NCBI RefSeq assembly: GCF_002008365.1
Contig: NZ_MRDL01000037.1
Location: 1 to 64,000 of the forward strand
Direction of reading: 5' to 3'
From: Rhizobium leguminosarum bv. viciae USDA 2370
GTDB lineage: Bacteria > Pseudomonadota > Alphaproteobacteria > Rhizobiales > Rhizobiaceae
DNA length: 64,000 nucleotides
Shown: positions 1 to 9,409 of the stretch, in pieces
How the letters are laid out: every line of letters begins with the position of its first letter
How positions within the stretch are numbered: position 1 is the first letter of the stretch
Position numbers and translations under genes: made by a program
Notes under the pieces: model-generated
The model's database searches: none
The model's input: the letters and a program-made list of their open reading frames with translations, nothing else
What the model was told of the DNA's origin: nothing

Positions 1-379
1 GCCTGCACCCGCAGGGCCGCAACGCAGTGGAGGACGGCAAAGCCGTTGCCGGCGGCGCGAGCCTGGCAGGACCAGAGCCGGGGCAGGACGCGATGACTGC
101 AATCTTAGTAGGAGGTTTTGACGGAGGCGGAAGTGGCAGATCAGCGAGTCGGCATCATGTCGCTCATATCGCCGATGAACCGCAGCGCAGATCGCTTGCT
201 GGCCGGCCGCGCCAATGACCGGGCGATATCGGCGATGTCATCGCGCGAGGCAGTCGGCATTAGCTGCTAGGAAGCCGCCGTGACCGGGGTCCGCGCCTGT
301 GCCAGTGGTCTGGACTTTCATCTTAGCGACGAGGCATTCTGCGCACTGTTTTCGCCCGCGGCGGCCGGTCGGCTACCAG
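1..379. other. No recognisable gene
   Basis: I see only short open frames here, none with a family motif or a convincing ribosome site. The stretch directly precedes a decayed IS6-type transposase and may be IS flank or decayed DNA. Confidence 0.4.
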
Positions 380-820
380 TCATTCAAGATCAAGGTCGGT
401 CATCCCGCCCTCAGGCGAGGGGCCGATCGGAATCGTGGCCCGCGCTGTTTGGCTCTACTTCCGCTTCAATCTGAGCCTGCGCGATGTCGAGGAAATGATG
501 CTCGATTGCGGGATCGTCGTTTCGCATGAGACCATTCGCCGATGGTGCCGAAAGAACGGCCATTATGGGCGCCGCACACGCCATAAGGCGTCGACTGAAG
601 ACGATGTCTGGTATCTCGATGAAGTCGTGGTGCGCGTCAATGGCCAGAAATGCTGTGGAGAGCGTTTGATCAGGATGGATATGTGCTCGATGAGATCGTG
701 CGGTCGCGCCGCAACACCAAGGCGGCCAAGCGCCTGCTGGCGCGACGCCTGAAGAAGCAGGGCATGCTGCCAAAGCGTATGATCACCAACAAATTGCGCT
801 CCTACGGGGCGGCCCTATGA
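380..820 (+). pseudogene. IS6-family transposase, N-terminal part, frameshifted
   Basis: The reading frame from about 435 gives AVWLYFRFNLSLRDVEEMM, then SHETIRRWCRKNG and a DDVWYLDEV segment, which is the N-terminal and first catalytic (D) part of an IS6/IS26-type DDE transposase. Near 655 the reading shifts by one frame and continues as DEIVRSRRNTKAAKRLL up to a stop at 818-820, just after the SYGAA motif. The last third, carrying the NNRAENSH motif, is missing here. Frameshift and truncation make it non-functional. A matching C-terminal piece of the same family lies at about 59620-59836. Confidence 0.85.
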
Positions 821-1213
821 CCTTACGAAGTAAGCAACGCACTTAGCGTCGATGTTCCTCCCCTTGAACCAACGCGAACACACAGTCGCTATCGGGACCA
901 GGGATCAATCACTTTCAACCCTGTGGCCGCGAGGGCCGTTTGCGTCGGAGACGTACTCGCGCAGAACAAGCCTCTCAGCCGCCGGCGAAGCCCTCAGGCG
1001 GTAGATCTGGACGTCCTCACCGCAAAATTGGAGCGGAGACCGATCACAACGGCACGCGGACCTCACCGCGGCTAGGCAAATCGCGCCGGTCTCTAATCAC
1101 CTTCTCCGAGGCGTTCCGTGAGAAACAAGTTTCGATCTTTGGCCCTGTGAGATAGACATCACAAATCCAAAAGCGCGCGTTCGGCTTCGAGCGTCGATAC
1201 CCGGAGTTGCATC
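821..1213. other. Intergenic, no gene recognised
   Basis: About 390 bases between the IS6 relic and the MFS gene. Only short unsupported frames are present. A GGAG ribosome site at 1203-1206 belongs to the downstream gene. Confidence 0.4.
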
Positions 1214-2398
1214 ATGAAAATCGCGCCGCAGCAGCGGATCTATGTCTGCTTTTTTCTCTTCGCCGTATCACTTGGGGCGCTGCTGTCGAGGATGCCGGAT
1301 TTGCAGGTGGCGCTTGGCGTCGACAAGTCAGAGCTTGGGTTGACGTTGATAGGGGCTGCGATCGGCGCCTTGATTTCGTTGACATTGTCTTCGCCCTTGA
1401 TCGCCCGGCTCGGCGCGCGGACGACGGCATTCATTACCGTTCTCGGCACGTCTGCGTTGCTGTCGCTGGTGCCGTGGATCGGTGCGGCTCCGGTCGTGTT
1501 CTGTGTGCTCTTCGTCGAGGGGCTGCTTGCCGGGGCGCTGGAGATCAATCTCAACGTCGAGATCGACCGCATTGAAGCGCAGCTGGGACGCGGCGTGATG
1601 AACAGGGCGCATGGTTTCTGGAGCCTCGGCTTCTTCGTCACGGCGCTTGTCTCTTCGGTGGTCCGCCAAGCCGGTATTTCGATGCAGCTCCATCTCGCCA
1701 TGACCTTTGCCGCGGTGCTTGTGCTCGGCATGTGGGCGATTTCCGGCATGCGCAATGCGCCGGCGCGGATCGCGTTGAACGAAGGCAAGGTGCCGCTGGT
1801 AGCGCTTCCCACCTGGGGCCTCATGCCGCTCTGCGTAATCGGCATCGCGGCCTTTCTCGTCGAAGGTGCCGGGATCGACTGGTCGGCGATCTACATGCGC
1901 GACGTGTTTTCAGCCGAGCCCTTCATCGGCGGACTGGGATTGACACTCTTTACCTTTTGCATGGCGCTGGCGCGCCTGTTCGTCGATCCATTGGTCGATC
2001 GGTTTGGCGCGCGGGCCGTCGCCACGATGCTGCTTGTTCTTTCGGCGATCGGCATCTGCGCCGTCTGGGGCGCGCCGCATGCCTATGTCGCGCTGACGGG
2101 CTTTGCCCTGATGGGCGCAGGCTGCAGCGCGGTCTATCCTCTCGCCGTCTCGGCGGCGGCCCAGCGCACAGATCGCGCGGCCCATCTCAACGTCGCTGCC
2201 CTTGGCCAGATGACCTTCGTCGTCTTCTTCCTGGCGCCGCCGCTGCTCGGTTTCATTGCCGAACATGCGGGCATCAGGACATCCTATCTCGTCTGCCTTC
2301 CGTTGATCATCTACGCGCTCTTTTCGGTCAAGGTGCTTGCTACGCGCCGGGCTGCCTGCGACGTCAGCGTTGCGAGCGTTCGGAGGGTCAACGGGTGA
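1214..2398 (+). CDS. MFS transporter (YbjJ-like)
   Basis: A 394-residue inner-membrane protein with about 12 hydrophobic segments, the usual size for a single-unit major facilitator. The N-terminal half carries the LLSRMPDLQ segment after helix 1 and a short loop with ARLGARTTAF between helices 2 and 3, typical of MFS loop A. The pattern resembles the YbjJ-type MFS group, which includes uncharacterised sugar or drug carriers; the substrate cannot be read from sequence. The ATG at 1214 has GGAG at 1203-1206. The gene stands alone between IS fragments, so its context gives no clue to its role. Confidence 0.8.
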   Translation: MKIAPQQRIYVCFFLFAVSLGALLSRMPDLQVALGVDKSELGLTLIGAAIGALISLTLSSPLIARLGARTTAFITVLGTSALLSLVPWIGAAPVVFCVLFVEGLLAGALEINLNVEIDRIEAQLGRGVMNRAHGFWSLGFFVTALVSSVVRQAGISMQLHLAMTFAAVLVLGMWAISGMRNAPARIALNEGKVPLVALPTWGLMPLCVIGIAAFLVEGAGIDWSAIYMRDVFSAEPFIGGLGLTLFTFCMALARLFVDPLVDRFGARAVATMLLVLSAIGICAVWGAPHAYVALTGFALMGAGCSAVYPLAVSAAAQRTDRAAHLNVAALGQMTFVVFFLAPPLLGFIAEHAGIRTSYLVCLPLIIYALFSVKVLATRRAACDVSVASVRRVNG

Positions 2399-2494
2399 CG
2401 GATCGAGCTGCCGGTTTCGGCGGCTCGATTGGTTCAGCGAAAAGCATAGGCGAGCACGCCGTAGCGGCGTGCTCGGTGCTCCCTTGACATGTAT

Positions 2495-2760
2495 ACGTTT
2501 GATGTCCGTCCGAGCGGCTGGATGTCATCCCGGCGCAGTTCCGCGTGATCGTCACCCGTCGCCCCTATACGCCTGCCGTGTCTGGATCGATGGTGTTGTT
2601 CAGGCTCAGGCTCCTGCAGGATTGATCCAGGCTGGATTGCCGACGGAGACGACCATCGCACATGTCCTAGTGTCCAAGCACGCCGACCCGCTCTATCGGC
2701 GAGCCCAGATCAAGGGGCAGCCAAGGCATCGATCTCAACCTCTTGATTAGCAAGGTGCTG
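2495..2760 (+). pseudogene. IS66-family TnpC fragment
   Basis: One frame reads VVQAQAPAGLIQAGLPTET followed by AHVLVSKHADPLYRRAQI, which corresponds to the conserved LIEGGLPTEA...HVLVSKYADHLPLYRQAQI segment of IS66 transposase C. Only about 85 residues remain, with frame changes at both ends. The fragment ends immediately before a decayed copy of a small stress-type gene, suggesting that the IS removed that gene's promoter. Confidence 0.8.
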
Positions 2761-2764
2761 CCAA

Positions 2765-3050
2765 ATGACCTGTATGGCATCGCCCAGCTACCACCGTGAA
2801 GATGTGGATCGCGCTCCGAACCTCGTCATGTCTCGAGCTGCTAGGCGCCAACTCAATGAGACTTCGCAGGTAGTGGAAAAGGGCGAAAATCGAGACGCTC
2901 ATCGCGCTTCAGACATTGAGGGGGTTGGGACGAGGATGGAGTGCGCGAGGCAACTGAGCGCCGGTGACGGGCAAGGCGTAAAGAGCCGGAGCAGGAACCA
3001 CCTGTCCCGACTATCGGCGCGCCTCCATCGTCATCTTTCTGAAATCTCGT
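2765..3050 (+). pseudogene. Decayed copy of the small gene at 17879
   Basis: The DNA aligns by eye with the small gene at 17879-18166. Shared features are the start (M-T-x-x-ASPSY), the AR+RLDETS-like core, the GGTGACG segment and the final AGGAACCACCTGTCCC stretch. Several indels throw the copy out of frame after about 35 residues, so the nominal 103-residue product shares only its N-terminus with the intact relative. It lies directly behind an IS66 fragment, lacks the EcfG-like promoter of the intact copy, and is best read as a pseudogene. Confidence 0.65.
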
Positions 3051-3095
3051 GGATGGTTTGCTTGCCGCCTCGATGAGACCGCCATATAACGCGCG

Positions 3096-3704
3096 ATGAC
3101 GTTTGATTCGAAGATTTTCGTCGGCCTGAGGCCAACGAGCAAAAAATCGGCTCCGCTCCGCGAGCCTTACCAGTCGAAATGCCAGTGGGACGGTTGCGAA
3201 AGCGGCGGCACCAATCGTGCGCCCGTCGGGCGAGATGCGGAAGGATTATACCTGGTGTTCTGCGCGCAACATGCGAGGGAATACAATAAGGGATATAATT
3301 TCGCGAGCAATCTGTCTGATCCAGTGACCGCCCGCTATCAGAGGGAAGCAGCAAACGGCAGCCGTAAGACGTGGGGGACCCGCGTTGATCAGGCGACAGA
3401 GATGCCGCTTCCTTCGACCGTTCGCTCCGGTACGGCAAAAACCCTTAACGCTCGCAAGATTGCTGCTCAACATCAAACAACGAAAGCTGATCTTCAGCGA
3501 CGTAAGCTCAAGGTATTGGAAGCAAAAGCCTTCGAAACGCTCGGCCTTTCGCAGGACGCGACGTCTGAGGAGATTAGACGACGCTACAAGCAGATGCTGA
3601 AGATGCACCATCCAGATGCTAACCGAGGAGATCGAAACTCCGAAGATGAACTCCGGGCGGCAATCGACGCCCATAAGATTCTCAAGTTGAACGGGTTCTG
3701 CTAG
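3096..3704 (+). CDS. J-domain (DnaJ-like) protein
   Basis: A 202-residue cytosolic protein. A C-terminal J domain spans about residues 140-202; it contains ETLGLSQDATSEEIRRRYK and the HPD signature in MHHPDANRGD, required to stimulate Hsp70 ATPase. The N-terminal part has CQWDGC and a later C..H pair (FCAQHAREYN), a likely small metal-binding knuckle found in a rhizobial family of J-proteins with an RAPVGRDAEG motif. It lacks the G/F region and zinc repeats of true DnaJ, so it is a specialised co-chaperone of unknown client. No strong ribosome site precedes the ATG. It fits the stress theme of the region. Confidence 0.85.
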   Translation: MTFDSKIFVGLRPTSKKSAPLREPYQSKCQWDGCESGGTNRAPVGRDAEGLYLVFCAQHAREYNKGYNFASNLSDPVTARYQREAANGSRKTWGTRVDQATEMPLPSTVRSGTAKTLNARKIAAQHQTTKADLQRRKLKVLEAKAFETLGLSQDATSEEIRRRYKQMLKMHHPDANRGDRNSEDELRAAIDAHKILKLNGFC

Positions 3705-4006
3705 GCGGGAGGTCTCGTCGCGGCCAGATGGGAGGGCCTGCCGAAGCATGTTGCGACTGCCTTGATGGCCGCTCGAACATTAGCCTCTGCGATTTGCAAG
3801 CCAGGCTGGATGGCCGCCTTGCACCAGACGCGGTCACGACCATGCCCGGGCGCGCGCAAGACTATTGGCGCGCTCAATGCCGGGGCACCCGAAGCGCGGC
3901 AATATCGGCAACAGGCGTCGCAGACCCGACAGTCCACCGGCTGCCCATGCTAGATGATCATCGCGTCGAGCGGGGGGAACGCGGTTGCCAACAAAGGCCG
4001 ATCATC

Positions 4007-5212
4007 ATGACTAGCGTGCGAATCCCGAGTAACGTTCTCGTCGCCGTCATGATCGCCTGCGTCGGCACGTGTTACGGCTTCGGCCTCAGCCTGTTTCCCC
4101 AGATCATCCCCGACATGCGGAAAGATCTTGCCTTCGACTATGCGTTCGTCGGCACTGTCACCGGCCTAGTCCAGTTTTCCACGGTGGCATTTGCCGTGCT
4201 CGGCACCTGGCTCGTCCATCGCATCGGTGCAGCGCGGACGGTGGTGGCGTCCGTGTCGCTCTGCGGGCTTTGCCTGTCGGGCATCCCCATCATCGACAAT
4301 CTCTATGTTGTTGCCGGGCTGCTGATGGTCGCCGGCGCAACGGGCGCATCGACCTTCGTGCCGATGATTAATCTCGCCTCGCGGGTGGTGGGAGCTGAAC
4401 AGCGCGGCTTTGCCATGAGCCTGATCTCCAGCGCGCCGGCCTTTGGCGTCCTCATCAACAGCGCACTCGTGGCCGCATACGCCGGAAGCGGCCACTGGCA
4501 GATGGTCTGGTACCTCACGGGCGCGGCCACGATTACACTGGCCATTGTCACCCACATTCTCTTCGGGCGGGCCGGCCTCTTCGACAGCGGGACAAGTCAC
4601 GAAACGCGCGCGCCTACTGCCGGCAGTTCAGCAAGCCTGCGCTCCATCATGCCATGGGTGGCGCTGATCTTCGCGCTCGGCTTCATCAACGGCCTGATGC
4701 CATATCCCTATCTCACCTATCTCTCGCCGTTCCTGCGCGAGGAACTCGGCTATTCCGTCGGCTTTGCCTCATGGCTCTGGGCAACGATCGGGGCGGTGGG
4801 GATCAGCGCAGGCTTCGCCATTGGCACAATATCGTCGCGCCTCGGAGCGCGCCATGCCATGCTCGCTTGTTACTCAAGCTTCCTCGCCGCCGGCGCCCTC
4901 GTAGTCCTCGATCCCTCCATGGAACTCTCGCTCCTGTCAGGCATCTTCTTTTCGCTGGGTTTTTATCCGATCTATGGCCTGCTGCCGGCCTACGTCTCAC
5001 ATCGCGCCACGCCCCGCGTCGCGGTGACTGTCTTAGGCATCTGCACCGTGTTCCAAGGCATCGGCGGCACCACAGGGAACTTCTTTGGCGCCGTGATCAA
5101 GACATCGACCCAGAGTTTCAGCGGCATCTATCTCGCCGTTGCAGTTACGGCCGCCGTCGCGGCGGCGATGACGATTTTGCTGCCGAAGGACCAGAGTGTG
5201 CAGGCCGAGTAG
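4007..5212 (+). CDS. MFS transporter
   Basis: A 401-residue, roughly 12-helix major facilitator. The ATG at 4007 is preferred over an upstream in-frame start at 3728 because the extra 93 residues are hydrophilic and unlike any transporter, whereas from 4007 the protein begins MTSVRIPSN and enters helix 1 at once. Helix 2-3 loop residues HRIGAARTVV and the symmetric SRLGARHAML in the second half fit the MFS repeat. The substrate is unknown. The gene is convergent with ligD, leaving a 109-base gap. Confidence 0.8.
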   Translation: MTSVRIPSNVLVAVMIACVGTCYGFGLSLFPQIIPDMRKDLAFDYAFVGTVTGLVQFSTVAFAVLGTWLVHRIGAARTVVASVSLCGLCLSGIPIIDNLYVVAGLLMVAGATGASTFVPMINLASRVVGAEQRGFAMSLISSAPAFGVLINSALVAAYAGSGHWQMVWYLTGAATITLAIVTHILFGRAGLFDSGTSHETRAPTAGSSASLRSIMPWVALIFALGFINGLMPYPYLTYLSPFLREELGYSVGFASWLWATIGAVGISAGFAIGTISSRLGARHAMLACYSSFLAAGALVVLDPSMELSLLSGIFFSLGFYPIYGLLPAYVSHRATPRVAVTVLGICTVFQGIGGTTGNFFGAVIKTSTQSFSGIYLAVAVTAAVAAAMTILLPKDQSVQAE

Positions 5213-5321
5213 CATCTGCCGATGCTGCCGCTGCCGGGCACAAGGGCTATTATATGTTAGCATCTTCGCCGCAATCGCCGCCTGATTTTTGCCGGTCAGG
5301 CCTTTTCGAAGAGCGGCGAGA

Positions 5322-7967
5322 TCATACGGCAACTCGCCCCTTGCCGAGATGCTTGATCGCTTGTTCCAGTGGCCGCCGGCCATCGCAATAATCGTCCCAG
5401 GCCGATGATTTCGAGAGGATGGTCGGGACGGTGCGGATGGTGAAGCGCTTCGGGTCGAGATCCGATTTGACCTGTGTCCATGTCAACGGCATCGAGACGG
5501 TGGCACCCGGCCGGGCACGGGGCGACAAAGGTGCCACTGCCGTCGCCATCCGGTCATTGCGCAGATAATCGAGGAAGATCCGGCCATCCCTCAGGCTCTT
5601 GGTCATCTTGATCAGATAGAGATCGGGATTGTCACGCGCCATCTGCTGGCAGACGTCGTGGGCAAAACCCTTCGCTTGCGCCCACGAAAGCGGCTTGCGC
5701 TTGTTGATTGCGAGTGGCGTGACGACGTGCAGGCCCTTGCCACCAGTGGTCTTGCAAAAGCTGACCAGGCCCAACTCGTCGAGACGGTCCCGCATTTCGC
5801 GGGCTGCCGAAACGACCGCGGAGAATGGCACGTCCGGACCTGGATCAAGGTCGAAGACGAGCCGGCCCGGCACCTCAGGCTGATGCGGTTCACAATTCCA
5901 GGGATGCAGCTCGACGCCACCGATCTGCGCGACGGCAGCAAGGCCTTCGACGCGGTCGATCTGCAAATAAGGCTTTTTGTCGCCGAAGACCTTCACCAGT
6001 TCAAGCAGGTTGGAGGTGCCGGGCATCGCATGGCGCTGGAAAAACTGCTCGCCACCGATGCCGTCGGGCGTCCGGATGATGGAACATGGCCGTCCCTTGA
6101 TGTGCTCGATCAGCCAGGAACCGACCATTTCGTAGTAACGGGCCAGTTCCTCCTTGGTGACAGGTTTGCCATCATTGGCATCAGGCCATAGCGGCTTGTC
6201 GGGGTTGGAAATCGTCACGCCCATGACCTCGGCCTTGGCGCCCTTTCGCCGGACCGGCATGGCCTTCGTCTCCGCCACCGGCTGCGGCACGTCTGTCTGC
6301 GCGGGTTTCGCCGGCCGTTCGGCCTTGACCTCCTTGGCCGGCTTGTCCGTGCGCAGCCCTTTGAAGGCCGCCTGCCGGACAATACCGTCGGCCGTCCAGC
6401 CTGCGAATTCGATTTCCGCCACGAGCTCGGGCTTCAGCCACGTGACCTCGGCCTCCTTCTTCGGCGCGCCGATGCCGGTGAAGGGCGATTTCGCCGTCTC
6501 GAGCGCTTTCAACTTCGGAAGCAGCGTTTCCACTTTCTTTGCGCCATATCCCGTGCCGACGCGGCCGACATAGACGAAGTGGTCGCCGTGATAGACGCCG
6601 ACCAGCAGGGATCGGAATTTCCCGTTGGTCTTGGCATAGGCGCCGATCACCACCTCGTGGCCGGCGCGGCATTTCGACTTCGCCCAGTTTTCGGTGCGGC
6701 CGGATTGATAGGGTGCATCGGCCTCTTTCGAGACGATGCCTTCCAGTGAGAGCTTGCAGGCAGACCGGAGAACTGCATCACCGCCCGTTTCGAAATGCTC
6801 GACGAAACGGATGCGCGGATCGCTGCCGGCGTCGGACAGAAGCCTTTGAAGCCGCGCCTTGCGCTCGACGAGCGGTAGAGATCGCACGTCCTCGCCACCC
6901 TCATAGAGAAGGTCGAATGCGAAATAGACGAGTTCGCCGGTCTTGCCTTCCGAAAGGGCCGCCTGCAGGGCCGCGAAATCAGGAACCCCATTATCGTCGA
7001 GGGCGCAGATCTCGCCGTCGATGATCGCATCGGGCAGTGTCGATGCCGCCTCGGCGATCTCGGGATATTTTGTCGTCCAGTCGAGCCCTTTCCTGGTCTT
7101 CAGCGTCGCCTCCCCGTCCAGTACGCGCATCTGGATACGGTAGCCGTCGAACTTGATCTCGTGAATCCAGCCGGTGCCGGCGGGCGGACGCTCCAGGGTC
7201 TGGCAGAGCTGTGGCGCAATGAAATCCGGTAGATCAACCTTTGTGGCCGTTTTCGCCTTCCGATCAGCTCCAGTGTCTTCTTTTCGCTCTTCGGCAGCCA
7301 GTCCGTGATTGCTGTCCCAGACGGCATCGGCTTGAACGTCGCCGCCCTCGACCATGAAGGGCTTGGGCTTTCGTCCCTTGCCGGCGGCAATCATTTCCAT
7401 GGTACGGCCAGAGGCAACTGATGTCTGGTTTTCCTCAAGTGTGGCCGCGCCGTTTTCCTCGACCGAGAATTCGTCGTGGTGCTTGATCAGCAGCCAGTTT
7501 GTCCGGCTGCCACGGTCGCGGTCGTTGCGCATGCGCACCAGCACGAAGCTGCCATGCAGGCGTTTGCCTTCCAGCGTGAATTTGAAATCGCCTTTCGCCA
7601 GCGCCTGCTCCGGGCTCTTCTTTCCTTCCGGCTCCCAATAACCGCGATCCCAGAGCATGACAGTGCCGCCGCCATACTGGCCTTTCGGAATGGTGCCTTC
7701 GAAATCACCGTAGTCCAGCGGGTGATCTTCCACTTCGACGGCCAGCCGCTTGTCGTGCGGATCGAGGGACGGGCCTTTGGTGACAGCCCAAGACTTGAAG
7801 ACGCCGTCGAGTTCGAGGCGCAAATCGTAATGCAGTCGGGTCGCGTCGTGCTTCTGGATGACGAAACGACGACGGTTGCTGCGCGCGAGGCGCTTTTCGC
7901 CGCTCGGTTCGGCCGTTTTTTGAAAGTCGCGCTTCGATCGATAGGTCGACAGTTTATCGCTGGCCAT
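5322..7967 (-). CDS. ligD: Multifunctional DNA ligase D (NHEJ)
   Basis: An 881-residue ATP-dependent ligase for non-homologous end joining with Ku. Domain order is 3'-phosphoesterase, ligase, polymerase/primase. The PE domain is near residues 30-170 (HDATRLHYDLRLELDG; YGDFEGTIPKGQYGGG). The ligase domain has its adenylated lysine in EIKFDGYR, about residue 245. The polymerase domain lies in the last 300 residues and contains FDLDPGPDVPF and KTTGGKGLHVVTPL. The ATG at 7967 (MASDKLSTYRSK) is preferred to one 20 residues upstream because homologues begin close to this point. All three catalytic modules look intact. The two Ku genes lie 14 kb away. In Sinorhizobium meliloti a Ku3-Ku4-LigD4 system is known, and this is plausibly equivalent. 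Confidence 0.95.
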   Translation of the reverse strand: MASDKLSTYRSKRDFQKTAEPSGEKRLARSNRRRFVIQKHDATRLHYDLRLELDGVFKSWAVTKGPSLDPHDKRLAVEVEDHPLDYGDFEGTIPKGQYGGGTVMLWDRGYWEPEGKKSPEQALAKGDFKFTLEGKRLHGSFVLVRMRNDRDRGSRTNWLLIKHHDEFSVEENGAATLEENQTSVASGRTMEMIAAGKGRKPKPFMVEGGDVQADAVWDSNHGLAAEERKEDTGADRKAKTATKVDLPDFIAPQLCQTLERPPAGTGWIHEIKFDGYRIQMRVLDGEATLKTRKGLDWTTKYPEIAEAASTLPDAIIDGEICALDDNGVPDFAALQAALSEGKTGELVYFAFDLLYEGGEDVRSLPLVERKARLQRLLSDAGSDPRIRFVEHFETGGDAVLRSACKLSLEGIVSKEADAPYQSGRTENWAKSKCRAGHEVVIGAYAKTNGKFRSLLVGVYHGDHFVYVGRVGTGYGAKKVETLLPKLKALETAKSPFTGIGAPKKEAEVTWLKPELVAEIEFAGWTADGIVRQAAFKGLRTDKPAKEVKAERPAKPAQTDVPQPVAETKAMPVRRKGAKAEVMGVTISNPDKPLWPDANDGKPVTKEELARYYEMVGSWLIEHIKGRPCSIIRTPDGIGGEQFFQRHAMPGTSNLLELVKVFGDKKPYLQIDRVEGLAAVAQIGGVELHPWNCEPHQPEVPGRLVFDLDPGPDVPFSAVVSAAREMRDRLDELGLVSFCKTTGGKGLHVVTPLAINKRKPLSWAQAKGFAHDVCQQMARDNPDLYLIKMTKSLRDGRIFLDYLRNDRMATAVAPLSPRARPGATVSMPLTWTQVKSDLDPKRFTIRTVPTILSKSSAWDDYCDGRRPLEQAIKHLGKGRVAV

Positions 7968-8109
7968 GGTCGTTCCCGAAACAGTCCCGACAGCGAAATG
8001 CCGGCTGGCACTCAGAAGTTCCATCACGGCGTTCGTCCAGCCAAATAACGGGAAAAGCGGCGCTTATGCTAGACCTCGCCTCATCGGAGGCGAGGTCATC
8101 GATTCTCCT

Positions 8110-8421
8110 TTAATTGGCAACGAGACGCGCTGGCCGAGCCGGATGCGTGGTCGGCTTTCTCTTCCACGGGGCCAGAACGGATGGCATGCCCGCTTCGAGG
8201 CAAGCCGCCACGGAGGCTTCGCGCGCGACGATGCTGGGAATGCTGCCGTTGAGGACGCCACGACACGTTTTCACTGCGCGTTGATGGCGCTCACCATGAC
8301 GCAGCGGCCATTCGTTCTCGAGAAAATCCAAGGCGTCGTATGCGCCTGCGAAGGTGCGCTCCAAACCGCACTGCAGCCGGATTCTCACCGGCTGGGTCCA
8401 TAGAACATCGTTCAGCGGCAT
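8110..8421 (-). CDS. DUF982 domain protein
   Basis: A 103-residue protein. The pattern W..PV.IR...G...TF....DALDFLENEWP, followed by A...C...L.G and an AxxACLEAG helix, matches DUF982, a small family abundant in rhizobia and of unknown function. GGAGG sits five bases before the ATG. It lies just upstream of ligD on the same strand, with 142 bases between, so co-transcription is possible. Confidence 0.75.
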   Translation of the reverse strand: MPLNDVLWTQPVRIRLQCGLERTFAGAYDALDFLENEWPLRHGERHQRAVKTCRGVLNGSIPSIVAREASVAACLEAGMPSVLAPWKRKPTTHPARPARLVAN

Positions 8422-8739
8422 CTTTTCCTCCTTTCATGCCACCAATGGTCCTGATGAAAATGATATTGTGGGGGGTAGCCGATCGTTCAAGGCCCGTCAG
8501 ACAAATCCCCTTGGTGATCAACGGGCCGTTCACCATTGCGCCTGCGATTGCCCGGCGGGGACATGCGTGAAAAGTCGATGGGCATCACACGGTCAAGAAC
8601 GGCGCGCCTGTTGGCGTGACTATGAGAGCGCCTTTTCAACAATCGGCCTTAGAAAATGCCGTTCAGAAAACGGCAGCTCATCAATGGTACACCCAATTTT
8701 AGCACTCTAGTGTCCAGAGTGCCAATTTTTGTCTGGGGT

Positions 8740-8862
8740 GCTCTTGAACCCTGAAAACTCCGCAACCAAATCAGTTTCGTCAGCCGCCACTAACGGGGCT
8801 GAATTGGTGGAGACGCAAGTTTCCAATGCGTCTTCATTCCATGTTGCTTTACGGAGGATATG
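8740..8862 (+). promoter_or_regulatory. ROSE-like RNA thermometer in hsp20 5' leader
   Basis: The leader before the first hsp20 gene has the ROSE arrangement. A strong stem-loop at about 8811-8836 (GAGACGCA pairing with TGCGTCTT) is followed by a final hairpin in which CCATGTTGCT (about 8840-8849) faces the ribosome site GGAGGATATGG. The TTGCT opposite GGAGG, with imperfect pairing, is the hallmark of ROSE elements controlling rhizobial small heat-shock genes. CTTGAA at 8742 may belong to a heat-shock promoter. Folding was judged by eye. Confidence 0.75.
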
Positions 8863-8865
8863 GCT

Positions 8866-9351
8866 ATGAGAAACGAATTCGACTTCGCCCCCCTTTACCG
8901 GTCCAGCATCGGCTTTGACCGCGTTTTCAACCTCCTCAACAATGCGCAGCGGGTTCAACCTGTCGACACTTGGCCGCCTTACAATATTGTCAAGGCGGGC
9001 GATGACGACTACCGCATCGTCATTGCTGTCGCGGGTTTCGGCGAGGAGGACCTTTCGATCACGCATGAGCGAAACGTGCTCATTATTGCTGGTGAGAAAG
9101 CCGATAAGGAGGACGCGCAATATCTGCATCACGGCATCGCGGGCCGGTCGTTCGAGCGGCGCTTCGAGCTCGCCGACCATGTCAAGGTGTCTGGGGCAAG
9201 CCTGAAAAACGGTCTTCTGTCGGTCGAGTTGAAACTGGAGATCCCCGAAGAGATGAAGCCGCGGCGCATTCCCATCGGCGCCAGCGAAGCCCAGCAGGTT
9301 GAAAAGCAGACTGCACCGCTTCAGATCGAAGGCGGAAAGCAGGTTGCATAA
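8866..9351 (+). CDS. Small heat-shock protein Hsp20 (IbpA-like)
   Basis: A 161-residue class A rhizobial Hsp20. It begins MRNEFDFAPLYRSSIGFDR as in IbpA, then has an alpha-crystallin domain near residues 35-125 (YNIVKAGDDDYRIVIAVAGF; the conserved A.LKNGLL loop appears as ASLKNGLLSVEL) and a C-terminal IPIG motif of the I-x-I type used for oligomer contacts. The ATG at 8866 is preferred to the one at 8860 because GGAGG lies 8 bases upstream instead of 2. It is an ATP-independent holdase, followed closely by a second Hsp20 gene, and is probably heat-controlled through the ROSE-like leader. Confidence 0.93.
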   Translation: MRNEFDFAPLYRSSIGFDRVFNLLNNAQRVQPVDTWPPYNIVKAGDDDYRIVIAVAGFGEEDLSITHERNVLIIAGEKADKEDAQYLHHGIAGRSFERRFELADHVKVSGASLKNGLLSVELKLEIPEEMKPRRIPIGASEAQQVEKQTAPLQIEGGKQVA

Positions 9352-9362
9352 TCGAACTAGAT

Positions 9363-9395
9363 GACGGCCGGCGCCGGACTTGCCGGCGCGGCCAG
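9363..9395 (+). other. GC-rich hairpin between hsp20 genes
   Basis: A GGCCGGCGCCGG segment and a downstream GCCGGCGCGGCC segment can pair strongly, just before the GGAGG of the second hsp20 gene. It could act as an attenuator or an mRNA-stability element setting the ratio of the two chaperones. There is no T-tract, so a simple terminator is less likely. Confidence 0.4.
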
Positions 9396-9409
9396 ACATG
9401 GAGGTACAG

